Source of the DNA: Acanthaster planci
Lineage: Eukaryota > Echinodermata > Asteroidea > Valvatida > Acanthasteridae
Direction of reading: 5' to 3'
Assembly: GCF_001949145.1 (NCBI RefSeq)
Contig: NW_019091368.1
Location: 3,248,448 to 3,312,447 of the forward strand
DNA: 64,000 nucleotides
Position 1 is the stretch's first letter; every line of letters starts with the position of its first letter. Below are positions 22,496-35,844 of the stretch, piece after piece. Both the position numbers and the translations under genes were made by a program. The notes beneath the pieces were generated by a model. It saw only the letters and a program-made list of their open reading frames with translations. It made no database searches and had not been told where the DNA came from.

Positions 22496-25400
22496 GTACG
22501 AAACGCGAAAATGTTGCTGACGTCACAGGAAACCAGTCTTTTGCATCTTGACTTCCTCACTTATCATGAGAAACAAAAACATTATTCGCAGAGCTGGGAT
22601 GGTCTAAAAAACACTCCCAGTCCATGCTCAGTCGGACCATCAGCGTTAAGCGCTGTGAGGTTAGCCCTTAAAACATCGGGTTTTGATTGAAGATCTTGTG
22701 TCACTGGGCATTTAGGTCACGAGAGATTGTTCAAGCCAGGGCATCGTATCTCAATGAAGACGGGTTAGTGCTCTGACTGGCGCGGGACTGTCCATACGCT
22801 GGCTCCACTTCAGGGGCGTGACGAAGGCATTTTCTTTGGGGTGTGCTAGAGTCAATTTGCTGACTCGTAACTTGTTCGCCAATCTCGTGTCGTGTAAAAT
22901 TCAGTGAGCGTGGAAAATCATAAAATGGGAAATGCCGACGTCCAACGTATATGGCTTATGTACCAAGATTGGATTCATTTGCCGACCGAAGCTCTATTTG
23001 TCGACTGGGGGGGGGGGAGCAGCCCCACGCCCCGGGTCAATATCCGCCCCTGTTCCACTTGGTGTAATAGCTTTGACTTCTCTGCAGCATTTATGTTCAA
23101 CTCAATGTGGCAGGTTTCGGGGCTATTGTGATTTAATTGATGTGTGTTGAGTGTATACATGTAAATCGTGCCTGCCTCTTCTGTTGAAGAGATAATCACA
23201 TTTTTTGGGGGGGGAGGAATGTTTAAATGCCTGTTTATTGTCCCTTTTCAAATAGTTGAACCAGAAACTACACAGTGCAGACTTAACCGAGAACGGTGAA
23301 ATGGTGAACGCACTACTTGAGAGAAAATTATCATGTCTACATCTAGGGATACAGTTAGGGGAAATCTAGTGTGTTTCTAACATTGGGAGAAAATAAAACA
23401 GCTCTTCCGATCAGGTTGCATTAATTTGCAAACCCTGCAATTAAAGACAGTGGATAAATGTTTAAGAAAGAGGACAAGGACAACGACCCTTTCGATTTCA
23501 CTTCTAACGTTCATTTTGATTTATGGCAATGCACGTGTTGCGGTCATGACATGCATACAACATTGGGCGAGGTCCCGCTCAGGCGTGCACTGAACCTTCA
23601 AATCTGAAATCCTGAACTGCACATTCCACCAGTTCATACGTGCAGAACTTAGTGTTAACTGTTTATGAAACTGCACTGAGCAGAAAGAAACATGAGTCCC
23701 GGGTTTCTCAGCAGGGGGCGCCGGGCCGGCCGAGAATCACGGACTGGGATCGTGGAACTGCCGGTCGACTGGAGCCCGTCACTCAAGCATCGGTCGCCTT
23801 CCACCTTTCACCTAAAAAGCCTTTCTTTTCTAGTATACGCAGAAGCAAATGATACTAGTTTAAGTTACTGGTGTTGATCGCAAACAATTCTTGGCAACAC
23901 GGTAATGAATAATGAGTCAGCTATGGTCTGTCGAAATGTGCCTTCATCAGTTGACTCCCTTTGGTTTATAATTTCAAAGCCCGGTTTTTCCGTGTGCGAA
24001 TTTTAATACATTGCAAACCAGTTGCAATACAATATTTCATTCCGAAAAGCTTCCACGTTTTTGTCAGTGTAGGCCGAACTTCAGAATTTAAGCTGTTTCA
24101 CGACTATCATTTTTTGGCAAGACTCATTGTCGACTATTTCCAAGGACAATTCTTGAAAACACTGGAAAGGGGTCACGGTTCAACCAGTTCAAATCTTCTT
24201 GTAAAATGTTTCCCTTTCTTGTAAAATGTTTCCCCAATTTTTTTATTTCAAATAAAAATTTTAAATACAAACGTATGGAGTAGCGTATCAGTTAAATGGG
24301 CAAACACCTAAATGAAAGATGTGCACCACTTAAAAAATAGGCAATCGGTCGACTCGGTCGTCAGAGAAAACCTCAATTTCGATTTCGTTTCCACTGTGCA
24401 TCTGCAGGAAGGAACCATTTCTATTCGTACGCGAGGCAACTTGTACACTGGCCAACTCGTACGCAGTTTTGTCAATTCATGCATGGCTTGTTCAGCTAGC
24501 TCGTGAGCGAACCAACTTGTACGCGGGCTGATTTGCATATAGGCGAACCAACTACACATGGTACACCATGCCACCATCCAGCTCGCTTTCTGCGTGTGTT
24601 TTGTGCTTATTCTGTTAACACAGTTTCAGTATGAAACTGACGCATTAAATTGACCATGGCGGACATGAGAAAACTATGTTTTTTGACTACGTATACCACT
24701 GATTAATCAAATTTGCCGACCAATTGCTTAAAACAAAAATAGATTTCGCTCAGAGTCAGTGGTCGCTATAAAGATTTTTTCTCTTAATTACATTTGAAAA
24801 GGCCTATGAAAGTTTACACTTTCCTGCCGCCGCCAGTCAATGATGACTTTTGGCACTGGAGGCATCTTTATTTTATCTCGTTGTGGATACTAAATAATGT
24901 TGCGTCATAATGAGCCTCGATCTGGACCAAGAGAGGGTGAAGGTCCTTTGGTCGGAACTGAACTTCGCTGGTTTACGAACGACTATGAAAATGCACGCGT
25001 TACGGTCGCATCGCAACCAACAAAATTAACACCCTCGACCAGTATGGCTCTTTCCAACCATTGAGGGGCGCTTCTGCTCGAGGTGGATAGCACTGAGTTA
25101 AGGTCTTCATTTGTTTGTAGATCACAGACACGTCCGGCAGTTTTGCGTTAATTAATATTAGTTTATCATTACTATTAATTGTAAAGTTTGAAGTGTCACA
25201 AATATATAAGAAACACTCCCACACCAGGCAGAGTCATTTTTTTTGCTATAATGGCTTGTCATTTTCCATATTTAAAGTATTGGTAGGCATAAGTTTAAAA
25301 GTAGAACATTCAAAAGCATCGATACCCAGATGGACTTTTACACATAACGTTTAACGGCATACATTCTCGCACGTGTCGTGCTAGTAGGCTGGGGAGTATG

Positions 25401-28400
25401 ATTCGGCGTACGAGTTGGTGCGTACGAGTTGGCTGACGTACGAATTGCTTTTCGTTTGGCCTCTGGGAGCTTTTTTCGTTGAAGCGCTCGTAAGATAATT
25501 CACATGGGTAAACTTTTGAAAAATAGGAAAAGATAGATGAAAAAATAATTACGATTTAACATCACAAATTTGTAATAGTTTTATGTAGTATCGTCCTTGT
25601 GTGTGAGTTTTTCATACTAATTTATAGTTGCTTGTTGGTGGGGTGATCAAGTCCTGTTGCCTTTGTATAATTATCATCGGTTTAAACAGATGTGATATGC
25701 AGTGTGGCACGCGCGCGACTTTCTCGAAGTACTCAAAGATTTCTCCAAATTGCTGTGTTTCCCATCTAGAAAGCCCCTGTAAATTACATTTGCACGGCAT
25801 TTTCAGGGCAGGAAACCCATGACGGTGAAGTGATCTTATGTTTAATTTTCCCAGAAGAGGATAAACAACAAAACATAATGATATACTGAAAGATATCCCG
25901 GAAGGGGAGAAATGTGCAGTTTCATCATAGCATGGATGGTTAGTTGGAACCCGGGATGTTTAACTTACTATAAATACATAGGCCTATGTACTATTCAATT
26001 TGAGTTGGATAACAACTTTTGGTTAGTCTGCGCATTACAATTGTAATTGTTAATTACAATTGTTGAAAAGTTATTGAGATGAGTTTGTTACTTCTGATAA
26101 CTCTTCGGCAGGTCACAAAATACCCACAACTAACTGGTTTAAAAACACCGTATGTACATCCAAATGAAACTGGCGCATATACCTGAATGTTGTATCCACG
26201 AGATTCCAATTCACCGCGTAAATGTAATGAATTTTCATGCACAATTCATGTGCAAAATACGTTCAAAAGGAAAGATGACCCTAACAATTGCACAATCTAT
26301 TGACACCAGCCCCTGCTTTTACGTAATCGAAGGCCAACATCATGAATAATAACCCCTGGAAGAGGTGCACGATTTCTAAAGGACAGAAACCTGGCTAACG
26401 TCAATTGCTTCTACAGGCTGGGTTATGTTAAAACCACCTAACTATAAAATCCACAACAGCCTGATCCTATTCTGCGCTCTAATCTGTAGTATTATCCTTA
26501 ATCAATATATCAAGTCTGGTTATCTGACTTTCATGTTCGTTATTTTCATCTCGGTATGTTTACACAAACGTTTTGGTGACAAATGTAGCACGGAGTGTTT
26601 TGCTTTCAGTACCGTGTATAACGTGCTGCGTGTGGCTTTAGTTAGGTTTGCCTCCCGGGTTCAAAGCCAACACTCATAACTGAAGTCGGCTCCTAGAATA
26701 TCACGTGGTTCAGCCCGACTCTGGCGTTACATTGTCAGTCTTACGGCTGGGTATCCTTGCTTAAGCAGAACGATTTCCTGGCCCGAACTGCGGACGAATG
26801 GGCTTTGATGACTTAGCATTTAGTTTGGCTCCTTTTTAGTCAGCTTCGGTTTCAGTCGAACCGTCAGCAGTGAACTTAGGCATAAGCTGTATGGAATTTC
26901 TTGCTTAAGCAATCAGGCACTCAGTGTTTCACTTTACAGGAAGGGTTATTATTTTGTGCAAATGACTATGCGTCATGCGAAATCAAACCGAGGTAGATGC
27001 GGCTTGTGTATAATTAGATCCACAGTGTCAGGAATTTGATCATACAGGAAATATACCCCATAGTACATTGTTCGTGCATTTCTGTAGTTGTTACAACAGC
27101 TTTCCATCCTTGTTTCGAAATCATTGCAGTATGTCTGTGGGAGGGGAAATTGTGTCTGCATAATAGAGATCCACGAATTCATTGTCTAGTTTTAAAGGTA
27201 GTCTTTCTGCTAGGTAAAATGCCTGATGTTGACGGGGTTTGTAGTAAATTTTGTTGAGAATGTGCCGAAACAAGCGATTCCTATATGTCCATCTTTCCTA
27301 CCAGGAACTGGTTCGGTAATTAAACTGTGTCTGGAATGAGAATGCACAACAATGCACTCGTGACAGACTGATCAAACTGATTTACCTCTTTTGGGGCATG
27401 AGCTCCACTGTACTGAGGTTTTAATGAAATTTTTTCACTCATGGAATGTGTTGGTGTAATTTTGCGTGTATTAAGTAGGCCTAAACCCATAAATAAACGA
27501 TAGGTAAATTACCGTCAGTTTGATTCATTACATGCTATGGTAAAAATTAGAGCAACACGTTGAAACGATTTGAAAAATCGCACTGTAAATCATGTCATGA
27601 TCGGTCGGATGATAGATTAGGTTGTACTGATTGTTTCGATTGAGTTATCGATCGATTGATGGAGCAACTATCGACCGCATAGATGTTCGATTTGTGTCCA
27701 GAATTGCACAGTTCAACCAACAGAGCACTCAGTTGACGGTACATTAAAAGTTAAGACCGATTCATTTTTGGCAAAAGCGACTACGGACGCGATTTTGTGA
27801 CGCCCGGTCAAAATTTGCACTACGAATTCGCAAAAAGTCGACACATTTCGAGTCAAGCTGCAAACAGGTCGTGAGGTCAAATTTGCTTCACTGTCGCATA
27901 CGCTTAAAGTATGAACCAACCTTATGTCGTCAGATACGAAAGTTGCAGCACGAACTAAAAATCCCTTTCAGTGCATGTTATTCTCAGTTGAGATGAATGA
28001 TCAACCTAACGAGTGCGCATAATACCGCTCGAGTATGTTTTGCAATCTGTGAGAAATCATAGGTTACCACTATTAAGAGTCCATTGCAAAAGTGAAACGT
28101 CTCCCGGGGGCACGGTCCCAGAGTTTTAGTGTGGGAAATTTGACGTCCGTCCACACCTGTTTCTTGAGTTCAAAGATACTTCCTTGTTTGTTTGTTGGCT
28201 GGCTGGCTGGTTGGTCTGTTTGTCTCCTTCATTTCGCTTTGGTTCGTCTCCCCTTGCCAAACGTTAAAGAGGTGGTTCATTATTTCCTTTAGCGGTAGCT
28301 CTTTATTGCTCCGGGTTTATGCAGCGTAGTAAACATTTGGTGCGATGTTTATGCCACGTTTTAATGAGTACTGAAAGATTTGATCATAATTTACACATCG

Positions 28401-31400
28401 TTCAACAGCAGTTATGCTACTTTTCCACTACGAATTTACAAAACGAGCAGCTCAATCTGTGATCCATTTTTGAGATTTCCAGAACTGAGAGTAAACCTTA
28501 ACAGGAATATCACTCACGATGTCTGCACTCGATTGTTTACGGAAGTAAAATTTACTTCGCTCTATTGAAATTATCGACAATTTTCGCTTAGTTTTTACCT
28601 GTTCCTCCCATGAACACAACTAAATACATATCCTCAGTAAATGTTAACACCAACAGTCCTGAACGATGTAAGTGTATTTTGTAAGCATAAGTTTCTGAAA
28701 CACAACTTTGATTAAATCAACCAAGACACAAGTGGACTGACTACGGGATGGGTGTGCGAAGGCAAGGCTGTTTGCTCATCATCGGTCTCTTTATTCAAAC
28801 CTGCCGGTCGATGCACGGCGGAGTAATGGCCGGTGATCGAAACCACGGGTGCCAATACCTCCATGGAAGAAACTGCAGCGATGAAAAAACATAGACAAGT
28901 GTGTATATCATTAACCCTAACAGCCCTGAATCCTCCAATTTTAATGTGATTTTGCACACACCCTAGGGAGTTAGGGTTAAGCACCGTGGCATTCAAACGT
29001 GATGTATAGCTGTCCGTCGGAAACGCAATTAGCATTGATTCACGCGGGCTGTGTTTTGTTGGAGCACGAGTTTGTTCATCGTCTCGTTTATAACCGAACC
29101 CTGAAATTAGGAATGTAATCGAGGTTGAAACTTACGTCAGAGGGCGCCTTGTGAAACGTCAAGCACTTTTCATCTTGAAGAGCCCCCCCCCAAGAAAGTA
29201 ATGGACGAGAAACCATGGATGTTTTTAAAATGGGAAATTAAACTTGATCTTCATTTTTTAACGCTTGTGTTCATGCAATGCCCGTACAATCTCAGTTAAA
29301 TTTTTATACTTGTTGTCTTTGATTCCACCCAGCAGAAACCTCAGATTTCCAATAGTTGTCCTTTCAATCCATGACCCGATCCTGAGAACAGATCTATGGT
29401 CCTGAGAACAGGGACGCAGTGGATCTTTATTAAACCTTTCTTCTCCAAGATTATGCCAAGTAATAGAGCACTTTCTCGCCTTCACAAATTATCGTTATGG
29501 CCACAAATGGATCGAGATCCATGAGCTATGTCAAGTCTGTAGTGTGCCACTCCCGATCGTGGCTGGGTGTTCACTGGCAAGCAAGCAACGCCAGTGACCG
29601 ATCCCTTCCCCTTGTGGGTCAAGGTTGACCGGTTCTTCCTCCTGCGTCTCTGCCGTCATTTTGCTATCGATGAGGACTTGGGAGAAATTTCTTCACGGCC
29701 CCTCGGCAGGTGCATGCGGCTAGTTGTCCGAGGTGGCGTGTACACCACCGAGGCTCGGAAGAGGCCCGGATCGGATGACTGATGATTGCCCGGCCCGATG
29801 ATGCCTGAACTCGCGTCGTGACAATCGTCACTGTCCGTAAACCCATCTTGTCTCATCAAAAAGGATTGGGAACAAGGATGCAGCTGGCCTGATGGCGTCA
29901 CGCATCACCATCTGCTTGACTGTTCCCCTTTACTACTTCGTCTGTTGCTGGGAAGAGATCCTCACTCGGGTGAAATAATTCTGATATTTGGGGGGGGGGG
30001 GCCCCGGATACACAACAAACCCAGCTGTGACAAAAACCTTCGAATCGGTGCACTGTTTAAGTCGAGACAGGTAACAGACACCAGACACATACAAACGTAC
30101 AACACTACTGCGACTGATAAACGGACATAATCTTCTTCGCATCAAATCTCAAGGGAATGACGATCGCTAAGAAGCGAAGTTTCCCCCCGGTTTCATTTAC
30201 ATGGAAAAAGAGCAAATTACCGAGCGTCTGTATGGTAGGATAGAAGTAGATGCAGCTACGAAAATAAGTCGAGTAAAAGGGGCGTACCCAGGACTATCAG
30301 AAAGGGGGCTGACATCCTCAGACTAGGGGGCCCGGGGGAATGCTCCCCGGGAAAAATTTCTCTAAATAGGACAACAAATCCTGCATTGTGGTGCATTTTC
30401 AATGCCCTCGAAGACATATACGAGACTTGTTTTGTCGTTTTCTCATTAGTAAAACATTGGAAGGTCACAGAGGACTAGAAAAGGGGGCTCATTTGAACAA
30501 TGACCCCCTCCCCATCACCACCATTTATGCCCTTAAGTAAAACCCCCGGATGTTAACGCACCCTTGAGTGCTCATTTATATCAAGCTGCTACCTTAATTG
30601 CTTCCACAGTCAAAAATATATGTGACGTAGTAACCTCTTTGATCTTTTGTTATATTCATTTTTTTAAATAAAAAGCAATATAAGCAAAATAATGAAAAAA
30701 AAATTAAAATGGAGAGAAACAGCAATCAGCCAATTCAAAGAAAATCACATTGCACATTAAAGCAAAACAATAGCAAAATTTAACAACAAAAAACGATAGA
30801 GCTGCTTTTCAAATACCGAAACTCATTTTCTTGTTGATCTAAAATTCTCCAGGCCTGTACCATTAGGCCTACTGTGTATTTACAGATCTCTGCCTATAGT
30901 ACATTTCGTGAATTCGTTTCGTTGAAAATCTCAGATTACTTTGGGAAATTAATGGACTGTAATTACGACAAGTATGACGTGGGAGGACTAAACACGACCT
31001 TCATTAAGGGTTGACGAGACGGCAGTGCCTCTGCATGCTTTAGCCCGCCTGATTATGATAGATTTCTTGCCAAAACGTTGCACGCGAGACGGCGATAACA
31101 GAGAGGAAAGTTAATACAGGAGCCCGTGCAGCGAAACAGTCAGCTTCAAAAGGGACAGCTGGTTTCAGAAAAGTTTAATAATAATAAAGACAAAGGGAAA
31201 GGGTTGAATGACTGACTGTACCTGTTTTTCTTAATAATTCATGCAAGGGGAACAACATCTGCTATTAGAAGTGCAAGGATCTTCTTCTTTTTTTAATTCA
31301 AAAGGATTTTGTCGTCCGTCGAACGTTTACTTTTTGAGCCTTCGCTAAGGGATGCGATGTTTAGAAAACGTTTACACATTGTTTTTGCTATGGGCAACCT

Positions 31401-31484
31401 ATCATGGAACATTCTCTGATCAGGGAATTCTGTGAAGAGGACAAGGTGACGGTACAAGGATATCTTTGAGTCTGTTTCAAAGAG

Positions 31485-31619
31485 TTGAGCATATGTTCAG
31501 GGGCGGTCCTGTCCAGTGGAGTTGCCTCGGAGTTTCTGACGAAAAATGGTCGGGGCATGCCTGTGACTGAAGACGAGTATATAGGAAGAAGTACCATACC
31601 ACTTGTCCAGTACCGTCAG
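31485..31619 (+). other. Candidate internal exon, unknown protein
   Basis: A 45-codon open segment containing GVASEFLTKNGRGMPVTEDE and IGRSTIPLVQYRQ. It is bounded by a pyrimidine-containing acceptor region ('gagtctgtttcaaag') and a perfect donor CAG|GTGAGT. Composition is protein-like but I recognise no family and find no neighbouring exon. Confidence 0.3.
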
Positions 31620-33193
31620 GTGAGTAAGACTTGGAACTTTGAATTGTGGCGGTTTCAACCTAGTTACGTTTTGCACTGTGTGACGGTTATATCTCGTTTG
31701 GGAAGACGTGCGGTTCTGGAAAGGACCAGCGAGTTGAAACTCGGCATTTCAATCAATATAGTCTGATCGTCTTCAGAAATTGCCTCTTCGTTTTCACGTC
31801 TTTTAAGACAACACATCTTCCGCAAAACCTTCACTAGTTCACTAACCGTAAGGTGATTTAAACACCATGTTGCTTTGTTAAATTAATTGGCGGCGCTATC
31901 TGCCGGCTCAGTAATCGAAAATCCTTATCATCAGTACATGATATCAAATGACTCACTTCGAAAGACTTTTAAGCTCAACAATGACAACAACAAGAACCTA
32001 ATTTCCTCCTTGTGAGGACACGGTAAAGTCGATTAAAATGATGAGCCAGACATCTTTCGTGGAATTTTCCGATTAGGTGGGCAGGTGGGGAACAAAAGAC
32101 ACAGGTGAAGTTTTTTGGCGATGACCATGTCGGGTTCGCCACAACGAATGACCCACCACCGCGATAATATCCGCTCGGCGGAACTCCTGACCTCGTACAC
32201 TGCGGCTCTCCATTATGCAACCCGGACCGTACGCGTACGTGAGACTCGTGCAGGTCGGTGTACCAGCCACGCTGCGGACGGTCCGACCCAAAACCGAGGC
32301 CCTGCCCGGAAAAACACAATGACCCAGTTTCAAGGATTTTTTTCATTTTCAAAACCAACATCAGGAACTTGCAATCTGTTCGAAATGTGTATTTTCCCCA
32401 TCTGATTTCATCATGAAATAAAACAAATTCATATATTCTTCTCTGGCAAGTTCATTGCAATTCGCGTGAAGTACAAGGTCAGAGTTGAATGGTTGCACAT
32501 TTTCAGGAATTAGACTTGACAAACGATGACAGCAATTTCTCTTCGTTCCGTGAAGCCGATCGAATGCATGCAGTACGCACGATAACAAGGATACGGCTGA
32601 CTAATAATGCAAGAAAGTATTGTTTATTTAGGAAACATCCGCTAATTCGATGAGTCACGTTCCATCCTTCAGAAAAGGAAAGCTGTGCAATTGTCTTAAT
32701 GTATATTACAAATACACGAAAAAGAACAAACATTAGGGGATATCATAGGCCTACCAATTACTGATATTTCTACAATGAAGTGGGTACAGTTTCTGTGAGT
32801 AACTGAGTCGAAGGTCGATCTACATTTGCTGTCTAAGTTTTAACAATTAAACACTCAAGCCGACAGGTGCAAATGGGTAAAATATAGGCCTGCTAAAAAT
32901 TTCCTCATTTACGCAAACAATTAAATACGTTAGACAACTTTCAGCCGAAGCCTCCGTATCAGTCACACTGACATGTGCAGCTATCCTGCAAATTTCGTTT
33001 GTGATTTTTATTTTTAGATCCTGCACGAGAAAATTCACGTCTACAAGTTTCCAGTATAAATGACTGAAATATTCAAAAGTGGTTGAAAAGTTCAGAAAAA
33101 AAAGATCAAGAATGGCACCTCAGTAAACTGCATCCAAGAGATCTTAACTAATGATAAATTAATGAATAATTCCCTCGCTGCTCTCACACCTGC

Positions 33194-33230
33194 TTTATTC
33201 TCAAGGTACAATTTTATAGTACAGTTTATT
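33194..33230 (-). terminator. Possible poly(A) signals of the coiled-coil gene
   Basis: Two TTTATT words (AATAAA on the minus strand) occur at 33194-33199 and 33225-33230, about 540-575 bp after the stop codon at 33772. No closer canonical hexamer was seen. Position alone supports this. Confidence 0.25.
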
Positions 33231-33771
33231 GTCTAATTCAGCGACCAGAAGCCATTACTGTGTTTGCACCACGCACTTGGACAGGTGATACGCACGCTTT
33301 ATGCGCCTCTTCACGACAAAGGATTTTCAGTCACGTGATTTTTGACGGTCATCGTTCAATTTGCACATGTGCACGAAAACGCAAGCGCCTTCGAAGTCTT
33401 TCAACATTCTGACGTACATGAAACTGTTAACAGAAACAGGCCTACGCAGATTGGAAAATGCACGCGCCTCTACGGACACGGTACCGTTCCAGAAAGGCCT
33501 TTGCCCGTCATGTTACGTCAAGTGAAAAATCTCTACACGTACAGGGTTCTGTGACTTGCTAAAATGCGCGTGCGCGTAAACGTGGTGCCACCGCTGTAAT
33601 GACGTCTCTTCACTTTTGGTAATCATATGGCCATGTCCGGAACGGGCTTTCAGAGCTACGGCTAGGTCTGTTGCCTGCGCGTCTCCCCACATGTCCAATG
33701 GTGCGAAGACTTAGACCTAGCTCTTGACAACAGATTCGGATGCAGCCTTATTAACTACAGATGTTATGCCA

Positions 33772-35844
33772 TTAGTTAGCCTCTCCGTACGGTCCAGGGC
33801 GCTGTCGGCGGCGGGGTTCGTGTCGCCGGTTCAGCCAGCGCACGCCAGCCATTTCCTCCTGCCGCCGCCGGATCATATTCAGATTGGCAAAGAACTGCTT
33901 CAGGATGGCCGCGCGCTCGGCCCTGGGCAGCACCGGGCCGAAGTCGTTGCGGCCCCAGTAGTCACGACCCTGGTACGCGCTGCGCGTCATCCTCTCCCCG
34001 GACGCCGCCGGCGGGCGGCGTTGCTGATGCTGACCCGGTCCGGCCGAGCCAACGTCGCGACGCACCGCGGCGGGTCTGTGCCTCCGGAAGGGGTCGGGGC
34101 GGTTGAACGGTCCCAGCTGGTTCCTTCCCGCTGCGGTTTTCTTCAGGCTGTTGTAGGCCGTGTTGAGGTTCTGCAGCCGGATCACTGCGTCGTTGTACTG
34201 GCCCTGGAGGTTCTCGTAGCACTTGCTCCACTGCCGCATGGCGTTCTCGTAGTAAGCCTCCCAGCGGCAGTTGGCCTGGTACTCGGCCGTTTGCAGCTGC
34301 TCGATGAGGTAGTCTTGTTCCACGCTCCTCTGCAGCGTTTCTTCAATGCTGGTGTTGAGATCAGCGATCTCCTGGCGAAGGTTGTCGATCTCAGCCTCAT
34401 ACTGTTTGGTCCGGAGATCGTCGTCACAGTGTGGTTTCCTCGTGTGAGGAAGTGTCTTTGCCTTCTGTCTGCATTCATCTAGAGACACCTGAATGAATAA
34501 TTAGACCAAAAATAAGGGAAACGAAGTCTCTGCTCAGGCTGAGAGATGCATAACAGATAAAAGGACTCGTATATCCACAAATTCCACATTAACTTTTAAG
34601 AAAACCATCTCTTTTTATAAACCCCGGTCTAAGTCATTGATTCAACTCCACACCAAGCCAAATATGTGCATCATAGCCTGGTTAACTAAGCACGTGTCAG
34701 CACCGTGACAGAGAGTTGTCATTAGTTTTGCCATACAAAACCTGGCTCAGATTGGCCCAACATGGATTATATAAAGTCCACGGTACACAGCTTAAGCCTA
34801 ACACACATAAAATAACAATAATCCTGCTACACGAGACAAGTTAATTTCCGCAGTCCCAGAGGAAGCAAAGCTTACTTAGCCCAGGCTTGACGCCAGTCTT
34901 CAATTTACATTACGACAATGTAAGACGTCACCCAAGCTAGGCTGAACACGGTCCTCGTCCCGTGTCTGGAACTAACACAGCCAATAGACGCCACACATCA
35001 GCAGCCACAGCCGTTTGCCTATTGACGCAGCCAGTCGATTCAGACAGGGCACAGGTCTCGTGAGGCACCGGCCATTCGAAATATTGTTTGTACAACATGC
35101 TGGCAGTTGTTAAAAATGCTTGTTGTTGACGATGACTCCAACAAATTTCCTTCTTTCTTTCTCTCTCACAGGCCAATGCGATCGGCTCAATCTTTGAAGT
35201 TTGGAAGACGGCCATGTCAGCGTTGTTGGCCCGTATCGGCTCAATTGATAAAATTATTGAGCATCAATTGGAGAAAGAGCAAACGATGTTTTATTTAAAT
35301 GAAAACTCACCAGCGACCCATCCACATCGTAAACGTGAGTGATTTGGTTCGTTTCCAAGGCGTCTACAAGACAGTCCACGTACATGGCAATCCTGGCTCC
35401 CCATTCCTTCAGCAAAGACGATTCCCCCTGCACGTCCTATAAACAAAAAACAATGACAAACGTAAGAATAATTTTTAAATACAAGATTCTGACAATAAGT
35501 TCTTAATTTTGTCAGGAAATTATAGTGCACAACGAACTAGGCCCAAGGCCTACTGGTGGATGGAGCCGCGTTTTGCCAGACTTCGAAAGATGTTATCACT
35601 GAAGGCGTGGCGTCCATCGAGGCTCCATTTCATCTCAGCTACGCCTATAAACATGTATACTCGCCTCTAACTTCTGCTGCAGATATCTAATTTCAGCCTT
35701 CATTTCTTCCGGCCCTTCCTCCCCGTAGCTCTCAATCGGCTCGGCAGGCGAGCTAGCCCCGCTCCCCTCTTCCGATGCTTGGCCTGGTGGCACATCGGCA
35801 AACCCCCCTTCATTCGGAGTAACTTGATCTGGATCCGCGGACAT
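33772..35844 (-). CDS. Uncharacterised coiled-coil protein, three exons
   Basis: Coding exons are 35844-35665, 35436-35311 and 34488-33772, for 340 residues. Residues 1-45 are acidic and low complexity (Pro/Glu/Ser/Gly). From about 46 (EEMKAEIRYLQQKLE) heptad-like segments begin. The long coiled coil is about 120-220 (EAEIDNLRQEIADLN, ENLQGQYNDAVIRLQNLN). The C-terminal third is very rich in Arg with PFRRHRP and RRRQRPGPYGEAN at the end. The frame of exons 2 and 3 requires exon 1 to end in phase 0. The only fitting donor is GAG|GCGAGT, a GC-AG intron. The long plus-strand open frame over the last exon is its shadow. I do not recognise the family. A cytoskeletal, centrosomal or RNA-associated scaffold is possible but unsupported. 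Confidence 0.75.

Larger units (their letters stand above)
19386..33771. other. 14 kb gene-poor region
   Basis: Only weak single-exon candidates are visible (22367-22495, 31485-31619), plus a 116-codon open frame at 20087-20437 that I cannot identify. The rest is AT-rich DNA with G/C homopolymers and a short direct duplication ('cttgtaaaatgtttccc' twice near 24200). A GC-richer patch at 29540-29900 has open frames on both strands and no recognisable product. Promoter DNA for the minus TSR gene should lie just right of 19.6 kb. Confidence 0.4.

Noticed and set aside
28712-29035. 107-codon minus-strand open frame
   Set aside because: No domain, splice or codon-bias support. Composition matches surrounding non-coding DNA.
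33724-34482. 252-codon plus-strand open frame
   Set aside because: It is the antisense shadow of the GC-rich last exon of the coiled-coil gene. The minus frame has splice sites and coiled-coil periodicity.
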